Source: JAMIFN01 sp035906235 (lineage in GTDB: Bacteria > Pseudomonadota > Gammaproteobacteria > Burkholderiales > Burkholderiaceae_C). Taken from it: a stretch of 9,700 nt of DNA. Both the position numbers and the translations under genes were made by a program. Positions 1 through 5,739 of this stretch are shown in pieces. The first letter of the stretch is position 1. The number at the start of each line of letters is the position of its first letter. The DNA is taken from NCBI GenBank assembly GCA_035906235.1, contig JAMIFN010000112.1, positions 1 through 9,700 of the forward strand. The letters run 5' to 3'. The notes below the pieces were generated by a model. That model made no database searches, had not been told where the DNA came from, and worked only from the letters and a program-made list of their open reading frames with translations.

Positions 1-164
1 ACGCCAGTCATCAAGCCGAAAAAGAGGACGAAATCCAAAATCAGCAACGCAAATGCGCGGCCGTAGACCTTTTGTGCCAAAGGTTCAGTCCAAGAACGGA
101 TCACTTTGCGATGCGGCAGCGGCTCGCCGACGGGAATAGGAGTAAGCGCGTTGGTTTTTTCCAT
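1..164 (-). CDS. 5' end of a probable membrane fatty acid desaturase (partial)
   Basis: On the minus strand an open frame begins with ATG at 164-162 and runs off the left edge without a stop, giving about 54 residues. The N-terminus reads MEKTNALTPIPVGEPLPHRK and continues with a V-I-R-S-W segment, a basic stretch and the start of a hydrophobic helix (ALLILDFVLFFGL). This looks like the N-terminal region of Burkholderiales acyl-lipid (omega-6 type) desaturases, which have a short soluble leader, an RSW motif and then the first membrane helix. The His boxes that would prove it lie outside the window, so the family call is memory-based. The hydrophobic segment itself is plain to see. No strong Shine-Dalgarno precedes the ATG. 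The gene is divergent from rpsO. It could be another membrane enzyme of similar topology. Confidence 0.5.
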   Translation of the reverse strand, partial: MEKTNALTPIPVGEPLPHRKVIRSWTEPLAQKVYGRAFALLILDFVLFFGLMTG

Positions 165-426
165 AAAGCAAGTCAAAACAGCCGGAACGGCCAAAGAAAA
201 AAAGAAACGAGGGAGAAGCACAGATGCGCCCAGCCCATGAGGGCGGCAGCACAATGCGGGCAGTCTAACGAGCGGTTATCGCCATGCATTTGACCCAAGG
301 CCAAAAATCGAGGATTTTTGCGGTTTTGCGGCTCAAATTCAACGCACGCTGGGCACAAACGCGGAAGGGGCAAGGAGAACAAGCCAGGGCGCGTATACGC
401 TCACCCAGCCCACGAAAGAAGTGAAG
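165..426. other. Divergent intergenic region without a supported gene
   Basis: No convincing coding sequence lies between the minus-strand gene and the rpsO promoter. Small structures are visible. A perfect 8-bp hairpin CAAAAATC-GAG-GATTTTTG occupies 302-320. An 8-bp tandem repeat, TTTTGCGG twice, lies at 316-331. A perfect 10-bp palindrome GCGTATACGC sits at 391-400, about 27 bp before the rpsO -10 box, where it could act as an operator. None matches a site I can name. Confidence 0.5.
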
Positions 427-443
427 TATAATGCAAGGCTTGC
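427..443 (+). promoter_or_regulatory. Probable rpsO promoter (-10 box and initial transcribed region)
   Basis: A perfect TATAAT lies at 427-432. No good -35 hexamer is found at 16-18 bp spacing (404-409 reads CCCAGC), so recognition would rely on the -10 box or an activator. A transcript would start near 439, giving a leader of about 88 nt before the rpsO ATG. Four bases after the -10 box comes GGCTTGC (437-443), the same element at the same spacing as in the tRNA-Gln promoter at 5597-5613. Confidence 0.5.
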
Positions 444-521
444 AAATTTTCTTGCAAGTCACGCACGGCCAAAAGCTTTCCCTTTTGGTTCGCAAGTTTT
501 TGAGTTTTCAACTTAAGGAAA
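439..521 (+). promoter_or_regulatory. Structured rpsO leader, candidate S15 autoregulatory element
   Basis: Three consecutive hairpins can be drawn. A pairs CTTGCAA (439-445) with TTGCAAG (452-458). B pairs CCAAAAG (469-475) with CTTTTGG (482-488) around the loop CTTTCC. C pairs AAG and TTGA (494-496, 500-503) with TCAA and CTT (508-514), with a bulge at 497-499, and ends directly before the Shine-Dalgarno. The loop of B contains UUUCC (477-481), complementary to GGAAA (517-521) in the Shine-Dalgarno, so a loop-SD pseudoknot is possible. In E. coli, S15 represses its own translation through a pseudoknot in the rpsO leader. The pairings are visible; the regulatory role here is inferred. Confidence 0.45.
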
Positions 522-526
522 AAATC

Positions 527-787
527 ATGTCTATCGACAAAAGCCAAATCGTGGCCGACAACGCCCGCGCCGCCAAAGACACAGGCAGCCCCGAAGTACA
601 AGTGGCTATTTTGACAGCCCGCATCAACGACCTGATGCCCCACTTCAAAGAGCACGCTAAAGACCACCACGGTCGCCGTGGCTTGCTGCGCATGGTTAGC
701 CGCCGCCGTAAATTGCTGGACTACCTCAAATCCAAAGACGCGAGCCGCTACACGGCAGTGATCGCCAAATTGGGTCTGCGCAAGTAA
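527..787 (+). CDS. rpsO: 30S ribosomal protein S15
   Basis: This 86-residue protein is ribosomal protein S15, a primary binder of 16S rRNA in the platform of the small subunit. The family signature is clear: DTGS near residue 20, EVQVA at 23-27, then the helical block KDHHGRRGLLRMVSRRRKLL (45-64) and a C-terminal KLGLRK. The length is close to the usual 88-89. The frame is open upstream to an ATG at 431, but the start at 527 is chosen because it gives the conserved MSIDKS-type N-terminus and has an AAGGAA Shine-Dalgarno at 515-520, six bases away. It is the first plus-strand gene, followed by its own terminator and then pnp, the classical rpsO-pnp order. Translation is probably feedback-controlled through the leader. 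Confidence 0.97.
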   Translation: MSIDKSQIVADNARAAKDTGSPEVQVAILTARINDLMPHFKEHAKDHHGRRGLLRMVSRRRKLLDYLKSKDASRYTAVIAKLGLRK

Positions 788-800
788 TTTGCCCGCATCA

Positions 801-838
801 GAAAAAACGCCAGGGTCACAAGCTGCTGGCGTTTTTTC
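801..838 (+). terminator. Intrinsic terminator after rpsO
   Basis: A perfect 13-bp stem pairs GAAAAAACGCCAG (801-813) with CTGGCGTTTTTTC (826-838) around a 12-nt loop, with a run of six T on the 3' side. It lies 13 bp after the rpsO stop. Some readthrough into pnp is likely, as in other rpsO-pnp operons. Confidence 0.85.
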
Positions 839-840
839 CA

Positions 841-1030
841 CATTTAAGCCTTTTTCTTTTTCTCTCTTTCTCCCCCTGGGCGCAGCATCTTTGCTGACGG
901 GCTGTGTCATTCCATAAGCACTGCAAAAAACCTGCATACACCGATGCAGCAACAGTTTTTAAGCAATTTTTTTGGAATGGCATCGTCTGCGAACTACGCC
1001 TGTATTTTTAACCCTGTTTTTGGCAGTTTT
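841..1030. other. rpsO-pnp intergenic region
   Basis: No gene is supported here. A pure pyrimidine run of 29 nt lies at 849-877, just after the rpsO terminator. A hairpin CTGCAT-ACACCG-ATGCAG (932-949) is followed after a few bases by five T (956-960) and could be a weak second terminator or a processing site. The bases AAAACCTGC at 927-935 match part of the dispersed repeat but the match then stops. I could not identify a convincing pnp promoter. Confidence 0.45.
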
Positions 1031-1057
1031 AGCCCTAAAACCTGCCTAAGCAGCTAT
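1031..1057 (+). repeat. Dispersed intergenic repeat, copy 1 (upstream of pnp)
   Basis: This 27-bp copy has the core AAACCTGCCTAAGCAGCTAT, differing from the consensus AAACCTGCCTGAGCAGCTAT by one base. It ends 16 nt before the pnp ATG. Its left part takes part in a hairpin: GGCAGTTTTA (1022-1031) pairs with TAAAACCTGCC (1036-1046) around GCCC, with one bulged C at 1042. The hairpin lies in the pnp leader. Confidence 0.85.
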
Positions 1058-1073
1058 CAAAAAAGTAACGATC

Positions 1074-3368
1074 ATGAGCATTTTTAATAAAGTCACCAAA
1101 ACCTTCCAATGGGGTGCGCACACCGTCACCATGGAAACTGGCGAAATCGCCCGCCAAGCCACAGGCTCGGTACTGTTGGACATGGACGGCACCGTGGTGC
1201 TGGCCACCGTTGTTGCCCGCGAATCCGCCAAACCTGGTCAAGACTTCTTCCCCCTGACCGTTGATTACCTGGAAAAAACCTACGCTGCGGGCAAAATCCC
1301 GGGCAGTTTTTTCAAGCGCGAAGGCCGCCCCAGCGAGTTTGAAACCCTGACCAGCCGTCTGATTGACCGCCCCATTCGCCCCCTGTTCCCCGAGGGCTTT
1401 ATGAACGAAGTGCAAGTGGTCATCCACACGCTCTCGCTCAACCCCGAAATCGAAGGCGACATCCCTGCCCTCATCGCCACCAGCGCGGCTTTGGCCATCT
1501 CTGGCATCCCCTTTGCCGGCCCTATCGGCGCGGCACGCGTGGGCTATATCAACGAGCAATATGTGCTCAACCCCAGCAAAGCGCAATTGGCGCAATCCAA
1601 AATGGATTTGGTCGTTGCCGGCACCGAAACGGCTGTGCTGATGGTCGAATCTGAAGCGCAGCAGCTGTCAGAAGAAATCATGCTCGGCGGCGTCGTTTTT
1701 GGCCACGAACAAGGCAATATCGCCATCAACGCCATCCATGATCTGGTGCGCGACGCGGGCAAGCCCTTGTGGGAAAAAACAGGCACTTGGACGGCTGAAG
1801 CCAAAGACGAGGCCTTCATTGCCAAAATTAATGCTTTGGCTGAAGAAAAGCTCAAAGCCGCCTACCAAATCCGCAGCAAACAAGCGCGTACACAAGCCTG
1901 CCGCGCTGCCTACGCCGAAGTCAAAGCCGCTTTGGTCGCCCAAGAGCAAGCCTTTGACGCCGCCAAAGTGGAAAGCATGCTGTTCGACATCGAAGCGCGC
2001 ATTGTTCGTAGCCAAATCTTGGCGGGCGAGCCGCGCATTGATGGCCGCGACACGCGCACCGTGCGCCCTATCGAAATTCGCAATTCTGTGCTGCCCCGCA
2101 CCCACGGCTCTGCCTTGTTTACGCGTGGCGAAACCCAGGCTTTGGTGGTCACCACTTTGGGCACAGACCGCGACGCGCAACGCATCGACGCGCTGTCTGG
2201 CGATTTTGAAGACCGCTTCATGTTCCACTACAACATGCCTCCCTTCGCCACGGGCGAAACAGGCCGCGTAGGTTCGCCCAAACGCCGCGAAATCGGCCAT
2301 GGCCGCTTGGCCAAACGCGCCCTGGCGCAAGTCCTGCCCAGCAAAGAAGAGTTCCCCTACACCCTGCGCGTGGTGAGCGAAATCACCGAATCCAACGGCT
2401 CTAGCTCTATGGCTTCAGTCTGCGGCGGCTGCTTGGCCATGATGGACGCGGGCGTACCCGTTAAAGCCCATGTGGCCGGCATCGCCATGGGCCTGATCAA
2501 AGAAGACAACAAATTTGCCGTCTTGACCGACATCTTGGGCGACGAAGATCACCTGGGCGATATGGACTTTAAAGTAGCCGGCACCACCGACGGCATCACC
2601 GCCTTGCAAATGGACATCAAAATCCAAGGCATTACCAAAGAAATCATGCAAGTGGCACTGGCACAAGCCAAAGAAGCGCGCATGCACATCTTGGGCAAAA
2701 TGCAAGCGGCTATGGGCGAGGCCAAAACCGAAGTCAGCGACTTTGCACCGCGCCTCTACACCATCAAAATCAACCCCGAAAAAATCCGTGATGTCATCGG
2801 CAAAGGCGGCGCCACCATCCGCGCCCTGACGGAAGAAACCGGTTGCACCATCGATTTGAACGACGACGGCGTGGTCACCATTGCCTCTAACGACGCGGCC
2901 AAAGCGCAAGACGCCATCGCCCGCATCGAAGCCATCACCGCAGAAGTGGAAATCGGCCAAATCTACGAAGGCCCGATTACCAAACTGTTTGACTTTGGCG
3001 CTTTGGTTAATGTCCTGCCGGGCAAAGACGGCCTGCTGCACATCAGCCAAATCGCGCACGAGCGCATCGAAAAAGTCACCGATGTGCTGGCCGAAGGCCA
3101 AGTGGTCAAAGTCAAAGTGCTGGGCACAGACGAAAAAGGCCGTATCAAACTGTCGATGAAAGCCCTGGTCGAACGCCCCGAAGGTATGCCCGAGCCTGAG
3201 CGCCGCGAACGCAGCGAACGCCCACCTCGTGGCGAGCGCAGCGACCGTGGTGAGCGTGGCGAGCGCCCAGCACGCAGTGGCTACGGCGACCGCGCTGAGC
3301 GCCAAGAGCGCAGCGAGCACCAAAACGGCGACGCCGCCCCCACCCAAGACCACGGCGAACAGGCCTAA
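1074..3368 (+). CDS. pnp: Polyribonucleotide nucleotidyltransferase (PNPase)
   Basis: PNPase is a trimeric 3'-5' exoribonuclease that degrades RNA with phosphate to give nucleoside diphosphates. The 764-residue protein shows the full architecture: a first RNase PH domain (about 1-145), a helical linker, a second RNase PH domain (about 310-550), a KH domain with the GKGG loop at 576-579, and an S1 domain (about 627-697). The active-site segment DILGDEDHLGDMDFK is present at 486-500, with D492, D498 and K500 matching E. coli D486, D492 and K494. Residues 698-764 form an Arg/Glu/Gly-rich tail with ERSER and RGER units, making it longer than the 711 residues of the E. coli enzyme. The ATG at 1074 gives the standard N-terminus, but no good Shine-Dalgarno precedes it. 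The region before it is occupied by a dispersed repeat. tpiA follows after 27 bp. Confidence 0.98.
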   Translation: MSIFNKVTKTFQWGAHTVTMETGEIARQATGSVLLDMDGTVVLATVVARESAKPGQDFFPLTVDYLEKTYAAGKIPGSFFKREGRPSEFETLTSRLIDRPIRPLFPEGFMNEVQVVIHTLSLNPEIEGDIPALIATSAALAISGIPFAGPIGAARVGYINEQYVLNPSKAQLAQSKMDLVVAGTETAVLMVESEAQQLSEEIMLGGVVFGHEQGNIAINAIHDLVRDAGKPLWEKTGTWTAEAKDEAFIAKINALAEEKLKAAYQIRSKQARTQACRAAYAEVKAALVAQEQAFDAAKVESMLFDIEARIVRSQILAGEPRIDGRDTRTVRPIEIRNSVLPRTHGSALFTRGETQALVVTTLGTDRDAQRIDALSGDFEDRFMFHYNMPPFATGETGRVGSPKRREIGHGRLAKRALAQVLPSKEEFPYTLRVVSEITESNGSSSMASVCGGCLAMMDAGVPVKAHVAGIAMGLIKEDNKFAVLTDILGDEDHLGDMDFKVAGTTDGITALQMDIKIQGITKEIMQVALAQAKEARMHILGKMQAAMGEAKTEVSDFAPRLYTIKINPEKIRDVIGKGGATIRALTEETGCTIDLNDDGVVTIASNDAAKAQDAIARIEAITAEVEIGQIYEGPITKLFDFGALVNVLPGKDGLLHISQIAHERIEKVTDVLAEGQVVKVKVLGTDEKGRIKLSMKALVERPEGMPEPERRERSERPPRGERSDRGERGERPARSGYGDRAERQERSEHQNGDAAPTQDHGEQA

Positions 3369-3380
3369 GGCCGCGTCCTT

Positions 3381-3389
3381 AAGGAGAGG
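3381..3389 (+). promoter_or_regulatory. Strong Shine-Dalgarno of tpiA
   Basis: AAGGAGAGG lies seven to fifteen bases before the tpiA ATG inside the 27-bp pnp-tpiA gap. This is the best ribosome binding site in the window and fixes the tpiA start. The short gap, with no terminator, implies cotranscription with pnp. Confidence 0.8.
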
Positions 3390-3395
3390 AAAGCC

Positions 3396-4154
3396 ATGAG
3401 CGCACGCAAACTCATCGCTGGCAATTGGAAAATGAATGGCAGCCTGGCTGCCAACGCAGCGCTCATCGCTGACATCCAGGCGGGCTTGCAAGCGCAAGCG
3501 CCTGCTTGCGATATCGCCGTATGCCCACCTGCCATCTACCTAGCACAACTCGCGGGCCTTTTGGCTGGGCAAAATGCCATAGCCCTGGGCGCGCAAGATG
3601 TGTCTGAACACGCCAGCGGTGCCTACACCGGCAATGTCTCAGCGGCCATGCTGCAAGATATCGGCCTGCGTTACGCCATCGTCGGCCATTCAGAGCGCCG
3701 CCAATACCAAGGCGAGAGCGACCACACGGTCGCCCTCAAAGCCAAGGCCGCGCTCGCTGCGGGCATCACCCCCATCGTCTGTGTGGGTGAAACCTTGGCG
3801 GAGCGCGAAGCGGGCAAAACCGAAGAAGTGGTCAAGCGCCAACTGGCAGCTGTCATCCACGAAAACGGCTGTTGCATCACCGAAATCGTCGTCGCCTATG
3901 AACCCGTTTGGGCCATAGGTACGGGCAAAACCGCCAGCCCAAGCGAGGCCCAGGCGGTACACGCCGTGCTGCGCACCCAGCTCAAAGCCGCGACCGACAA
4001 AGCACCTGCCATCCGTATTCTGTACGGCGGCAGCATGAATGCCAGCAACGCTGCCGAGCTGCTGGCGCAGCCCGACATTGATGGCGGCCTTATTGGGGGT
4101 GCAGCCCTCAAAGCGCCTGATTTTTTAAGCATTATTGCCGCTGCAGGCCGCTAA
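3396..4154 (+). CDS. tpiA: Triosephosphate isomerase
   Basis: This cytoplasmic glycolytic and gluconeogenic enzyme interconverts dihydroxyacetone phosphate and glyceraldehyde 3-phosphate. The 252-residue length is normal for the family. All catalytic landmarks are visible: GNWKMNG with N10 and K12, IVGHSERR with the electrophilic H98, the segment AYEPVWAIGTGKTAS with the base E169 and flexible loop 6, and the phosphate-binding YGGSM and GGLIGGAAL segments. The start is set by the strong Shine-Dalgarno. It appears to be in one transcript with pnp upstream and secG downstream. The last two codons (Gly251, Arg252) and the TAA stop lie exactly within copy 2 of the dispersed repeat, so the repeat seems to define the C-terminus. 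Confidence 0.98.
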   Translation: MSARKLIAGNWKMNGSLAANAALIADIQAGLQAQAPACDIAVCPPAIYLAQLAGLLAGQNAIALGAQDVSEHASGAYTGNVSAAMLQDIGLRYAIVGHSERRQYQGESDHTVALKAKAALAAGITPIVCVGETLAEREAGKTEEVVKRQLAAVIHENGCCITEIVVAYEPVWAIGTGKTASPSEAQAVHAVLRTQLKAATDKAPAIRILYGGSMNASNAAELLAQPDIDGGLIGGAALKAPDFLSIIAAAGR

Positions 4155-4172
4155 ACCTGCCTGAGCAGCTAT
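4146..4172 (+). repeat. Dispersed intergenic repeat, copy 2 (tpiA end, upstream of secG)
   Basis: This 27-bp copy begins GGCCGCT and carries the exact core AAACCTGCCTGAGCAGCTAT (4153-4172). It overlaps the final two codons and stop of tpiA and ends 17 nt before the secG ATG. GCAGG (4143-4147), mostly contributed by tpiA, can pair with CCTGC (4156-4160). Confidence 0.85.
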
Positions 4173-4189
4173 CATTTTTGGAGTAATTT

Positions 4190-4621
4190 ATGTTGAATCT
4201 TTGGGGTGTTTTCATGACTCTGGCGCTCGTGTCTGCCATCGTCATGGTGGGTTTGATTTTGCTGCAACAAGGCAAAGGCGCCGACATGGGCGCCAGCTTT
4301 GGGGCAGGCGCATCGGGCAGTTTGTTTGGTGCCAGCGGCAGCGCCAACCCCTTGTCCAAAGCCACGGCCTGGGCGGCGGCCATCTTTTTGGCCAGCACTT
4401 TGGCGCTGACTTATATCGACTACCACGGCAGCAAAGCCGCCATCAATAGCGATGCTCCCGTGAACAGTGTGCTCAGCACCTTGAACGCACCCGCTGCCGC
4501 ACCTGCAGCAAGCAGTGCCGCCAGTAGTGTTGCTGCACCTGCACCCAGCGCAGTAGGGGCAACTGCAGCTCCCGCAGCTCCTGCAGCCTCAGCTGCGGCA
4601 GCTGCTAAAACTGCGCCGTAA
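4190..4621 (+). CDS. secG: Preprotein translocase subunit SecG
   Basis: SecG is the small inner-membrane subunit of the SecYEG channel that assists SecA-driven export. The 143-residue protein has two membrane segments (about 3-25 and 59-76). They are separated by the conserved glycine-rich loop QQGKGADMG (26-34), which continues with SLFG and then ANPLSK at 52-57, as in the family. A long Ala/Pro/Ser low-complexity tail occupies about 95-143, making it longer than the E. coli protein of 110 residues. Such tails vary freely in SecG. The start at 4190 has GGAG at 4180-4183, six bases away; an internal Met9 is less likely. It sits directly after tpiA, the common tpiA-secG pairing, and is followed by two hairpins. 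Confidence 0.95.
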   Translation: MLNLWGVFMTLALVSAIVMVGLILLQQGKGADMGASFGAGASGSLFGASGSANPLSKATAWAAAIFLASTLALTYIDYHGSKAAINSDAPVNSVLSTLNAPAAAPAASSAASSVAAPAPSAVGATAAPAAPAASAAAAAKTAP

Positions 4622-4625
4622 ACAC

Positions 4626-4643
4626 CGCACCCCCACGGGTGCG
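4626..4643 (+). other. Hairpin directly after secG
   Basis: CGCACCC (4626-4632) pairs with GGGTGCG (4637-4643) around a 4-nt loop, starting four bases after the secG stop. A short T run (4649-4652) follows after a few bases. It may protect the 3' end or assist termination with the next hairpin. Confidence 0.5.
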
Positions 4644-4670
4644 CACCGTTTTGGCCCTGCCGTATCTCTT

Positions 4671-4697
4671 AAAAAGCGCCAACACTGGCGCTTTTTT
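4671..4697 (+). terminator. Intrinsic terminator between secG and ispE
   Basis: AAAAAGCGCCA (4671-4681) pairs perfectly with TGGCGCTTTTT (4686-4696) around ACAC, with a further T at 4697. It ends the pnp-tpiA-secG unit 15 bp before the ispE start. It can also fold on the opposite strand. Confidence 0.85.
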
Positions 4698-4711
4698 CAT
4701 ACCTCGCCCTT

Positions 4712-5587
4712 ATGCCACGCAGCTATCTCGCCCCCGCTAAACTGAATTTGTTTTTGCACATCACCGGTCGCCGTGCTGATGGCTATCACCTCCTGCAATC
4801 GGCCTTTATGCTGATCGATTGGTGCGATGAATTGCAGTTTGAGATTCGCCTTCACGACACGCACATCACGCGCGAGGACCTAAGCCTTGGCGGCGCAGCC
4901 GTATTACCCGAACAAGATTTGTGCGTGCGTGCCGCTCAAGCTTTGCAAGCGGCAACGGCCTGCCCCCATGGTGCGCATATTCGCCTGCAAAAAAACATTC
5001 CCAGCGAAGCGGGCATGGGCGGCGGCTCATCGGATGCTGCCACCTGTCTGCTGGCGCTCAATGAACTCTGGCAGCTCAATCTCAGTCGCACAGTCTTGGC
5101 CGAAATCGGCTTGCAACTGGGTGCAGATGTGCCCTTTTTCGTGCACGGCCAGCATGCCTGGGTTGAAGGCATAGGCGAACAAATACAAGCCATTACCCTG
5201 CCCCCAGCCCACTTTCTAGTGATCAAACCGCGCACTGGTGTCTCTACGCCCGCGATATTTCAACACCCCGACTTAAAACGCAATGAAAAACGGGCTATAA
5301 TCACGGACTTCGCTCAAAAGCCTTATGAATTTGGCTATAACGCCATGCAGGTGTTAGCGCAACTGCTCAATCCACAAATTGGGCAGGCCATAGAACTGAT
5401 GGCACGCTACGGTTTGCAAGGTCGCATGACAGGTTCTGGCAGCGCAGTATTTGCCAAGCTGGAGACGCCACAAGCGCCACCTGATTTGCTGCAAAATTTG
5501 CCCGCAGGCTGGGTAGTGAAGACAGTTTCAAATTTGCAACAACATCCCTCTTTGGCATGTGTGATGCAAACCGAAAACAAGCCCTAG
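4712..5587 (+). CDS. ispE: 4-(cytidine 5'-diphospho)-2-C-methyl-D-erythritol kinase
   Basis: IspE is the GHMP-family kinase of the MEP isoprenoid pathway; it phosphorylates the 2-hydroxyl of CDP-methylerythritol with ATP. The 291-residue length fits. The N-terminus PAKLNLFLHITGRRADGYH carries the conserved K10. The ATP-binding motif PSEAGMGGGSSDAA begins at residue 97. LGADVPFF contains D139, the likely catalytic Asp. A C-terminal GSGSAVFA matches the third GHMP motif. The start is 15 bp after a terminator and has no clear Shine-Dalgarno, and I see no convincing promoter, so expression may rely on readthrough or a leaderless-like start. In related genomes lolB usually precedes ispE, whereas here it is secG. 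The tRNA-Gln gene follows 30 bp after the stop. Confidence 0.96.
   Translation: MPRSYLAPAKLNLFLHITGRRADGYHLLQSAFMLIDWCDELQFEIRLHDTHITREDLSLGGAAVLPEQDLCVRAAQALQAATACPHGAHIRLQKNIPSEAGMGGGSSDAATCLLALNELWQLNLSRTVLAEIGLQLGADVPFFVHGQHAWVEGIGEQIQAITLPPAHFLVIKPRTGVSTPAIFQHPDLKRNEKRAIITDFAQKPYEFGYNAMQVLAQLLNPQIGQAIELMARYGLQGRMTGSGSAVFAKLETPQAPPDLLQNLPAGWVVKTVSNLQQHPSLACVMQTENKP
5273..5301 (+). promoter_or_regulatory. Candidate internal promoter within ispE
   Basis: TTAAAA (5273-5278) and a perfect TATAAT (5296-5301) are separated by 17 bp, a good sigma-70 layout inside the ispE coding region. The bases around the -10 box, GCTATAATC then GG.CTT, resemble those of the tRNA-Gln promoter 301 bp downstream. 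It could drive tRNA-Gln and prs independently of ispE. It could also be chance. Confidence 0.35.
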
Positions 5588-5593
5588 GTTTTA

Positions 5594-5613
5594 TGCTATA
5601 ATCTTGGGCTTGC
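5594..5613 (+). promoter_or_regulatory. Promoter of tRNA-Gln (and probably prs)
   Basis: An ideal extended -10 element, TGC then TATAAT (5594-5602), lies just after the ispE stop. Only a weak -35 is visible (AAAACA, 5574-5579, 17-bp spacing), which an extended -10 can tolerate. Transcription would start near 5609, about nine bases before the mature tRNA. GGCTTGC (5607-5613) is shared with the rpsO promoter at identical spacing. Confidence 0.7.
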
Positions 5614-5617
5614 GCGT

Positions 5618-5694
5618 AGGGGAGTCGCCAAGTTGGTTAAGGCACTGGATTTTGATTCCAGCATGCGAAGGTTCGAATCCTTCTTCCCCTGCCA
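5618..5694 (+). tRNA. tRNA-Gln (anticodon UUG)
   Basis: The 77-nt cloverleaf is complete. The acceptor stem pairs AGGGGAG (5618-5624) with TTCCCCT (5684-5690), with one G-U pair. The anticodon stem CTGGA/TCCAG (5645-5649, 5657-5661) holds a loop with TTG at 5652-5654. The T arm GAAGG-TTCGAAT-CCTTC is standard. The discriminator is G and CCA is encoded (5692-5694). It lies between ispE and prs with no terminator after it, so the tRNA is probably cut from the 5' end of a prs transcript. Confidence 0.98.
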
Positions 5695-5739
5695 TTTATA
5701 TGGTCTGCACCAAACGCCGTTTTCATATCGAACCAGATC

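Noticed and set aside
72..293. 73-codon plus-strand frame in the left intergenic region
   Set aside because: It begins opposite the desaturase-like gene, has no ribosome site and no family resemblance.
431..526. Longer rpsO start at 431
   Set aside because: It overlaps the -10 box and the structured leader. The extra 32 residues are not part of S15, and the start at 527 has a good Shine-Dalgarno.
927..949. Possible degenerate fifth copy of the dispersed repeat
   Set aside because: Only AAAACCTGC matches before the sequence diverges. The GCAGC that follows is offset, so the match is too weak to count.
401..952. 183-codon minus-strand frame across rpsO and its flanks
   Set aside because: It covers the rpsO gene, promoter and terminator on the opposite strand, and its translation resembles no family I know.
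978..990. Sigma-54-like promoter (TGGCAT … TGC) upstream of pnp
   Set aside because: The GG and GC doublets are 10 bp apart, not the required 12, so sigma-54 recognition is unlikely.
2415..3497. 360-codon open frame on the minus strand opposite pnp and tpiA
   Set aside because: It lies antisense to clearly coding pnp sequence. Its composition is that expected from the codon bias of the sense strand, and it shows no recognisable domain or start signal.
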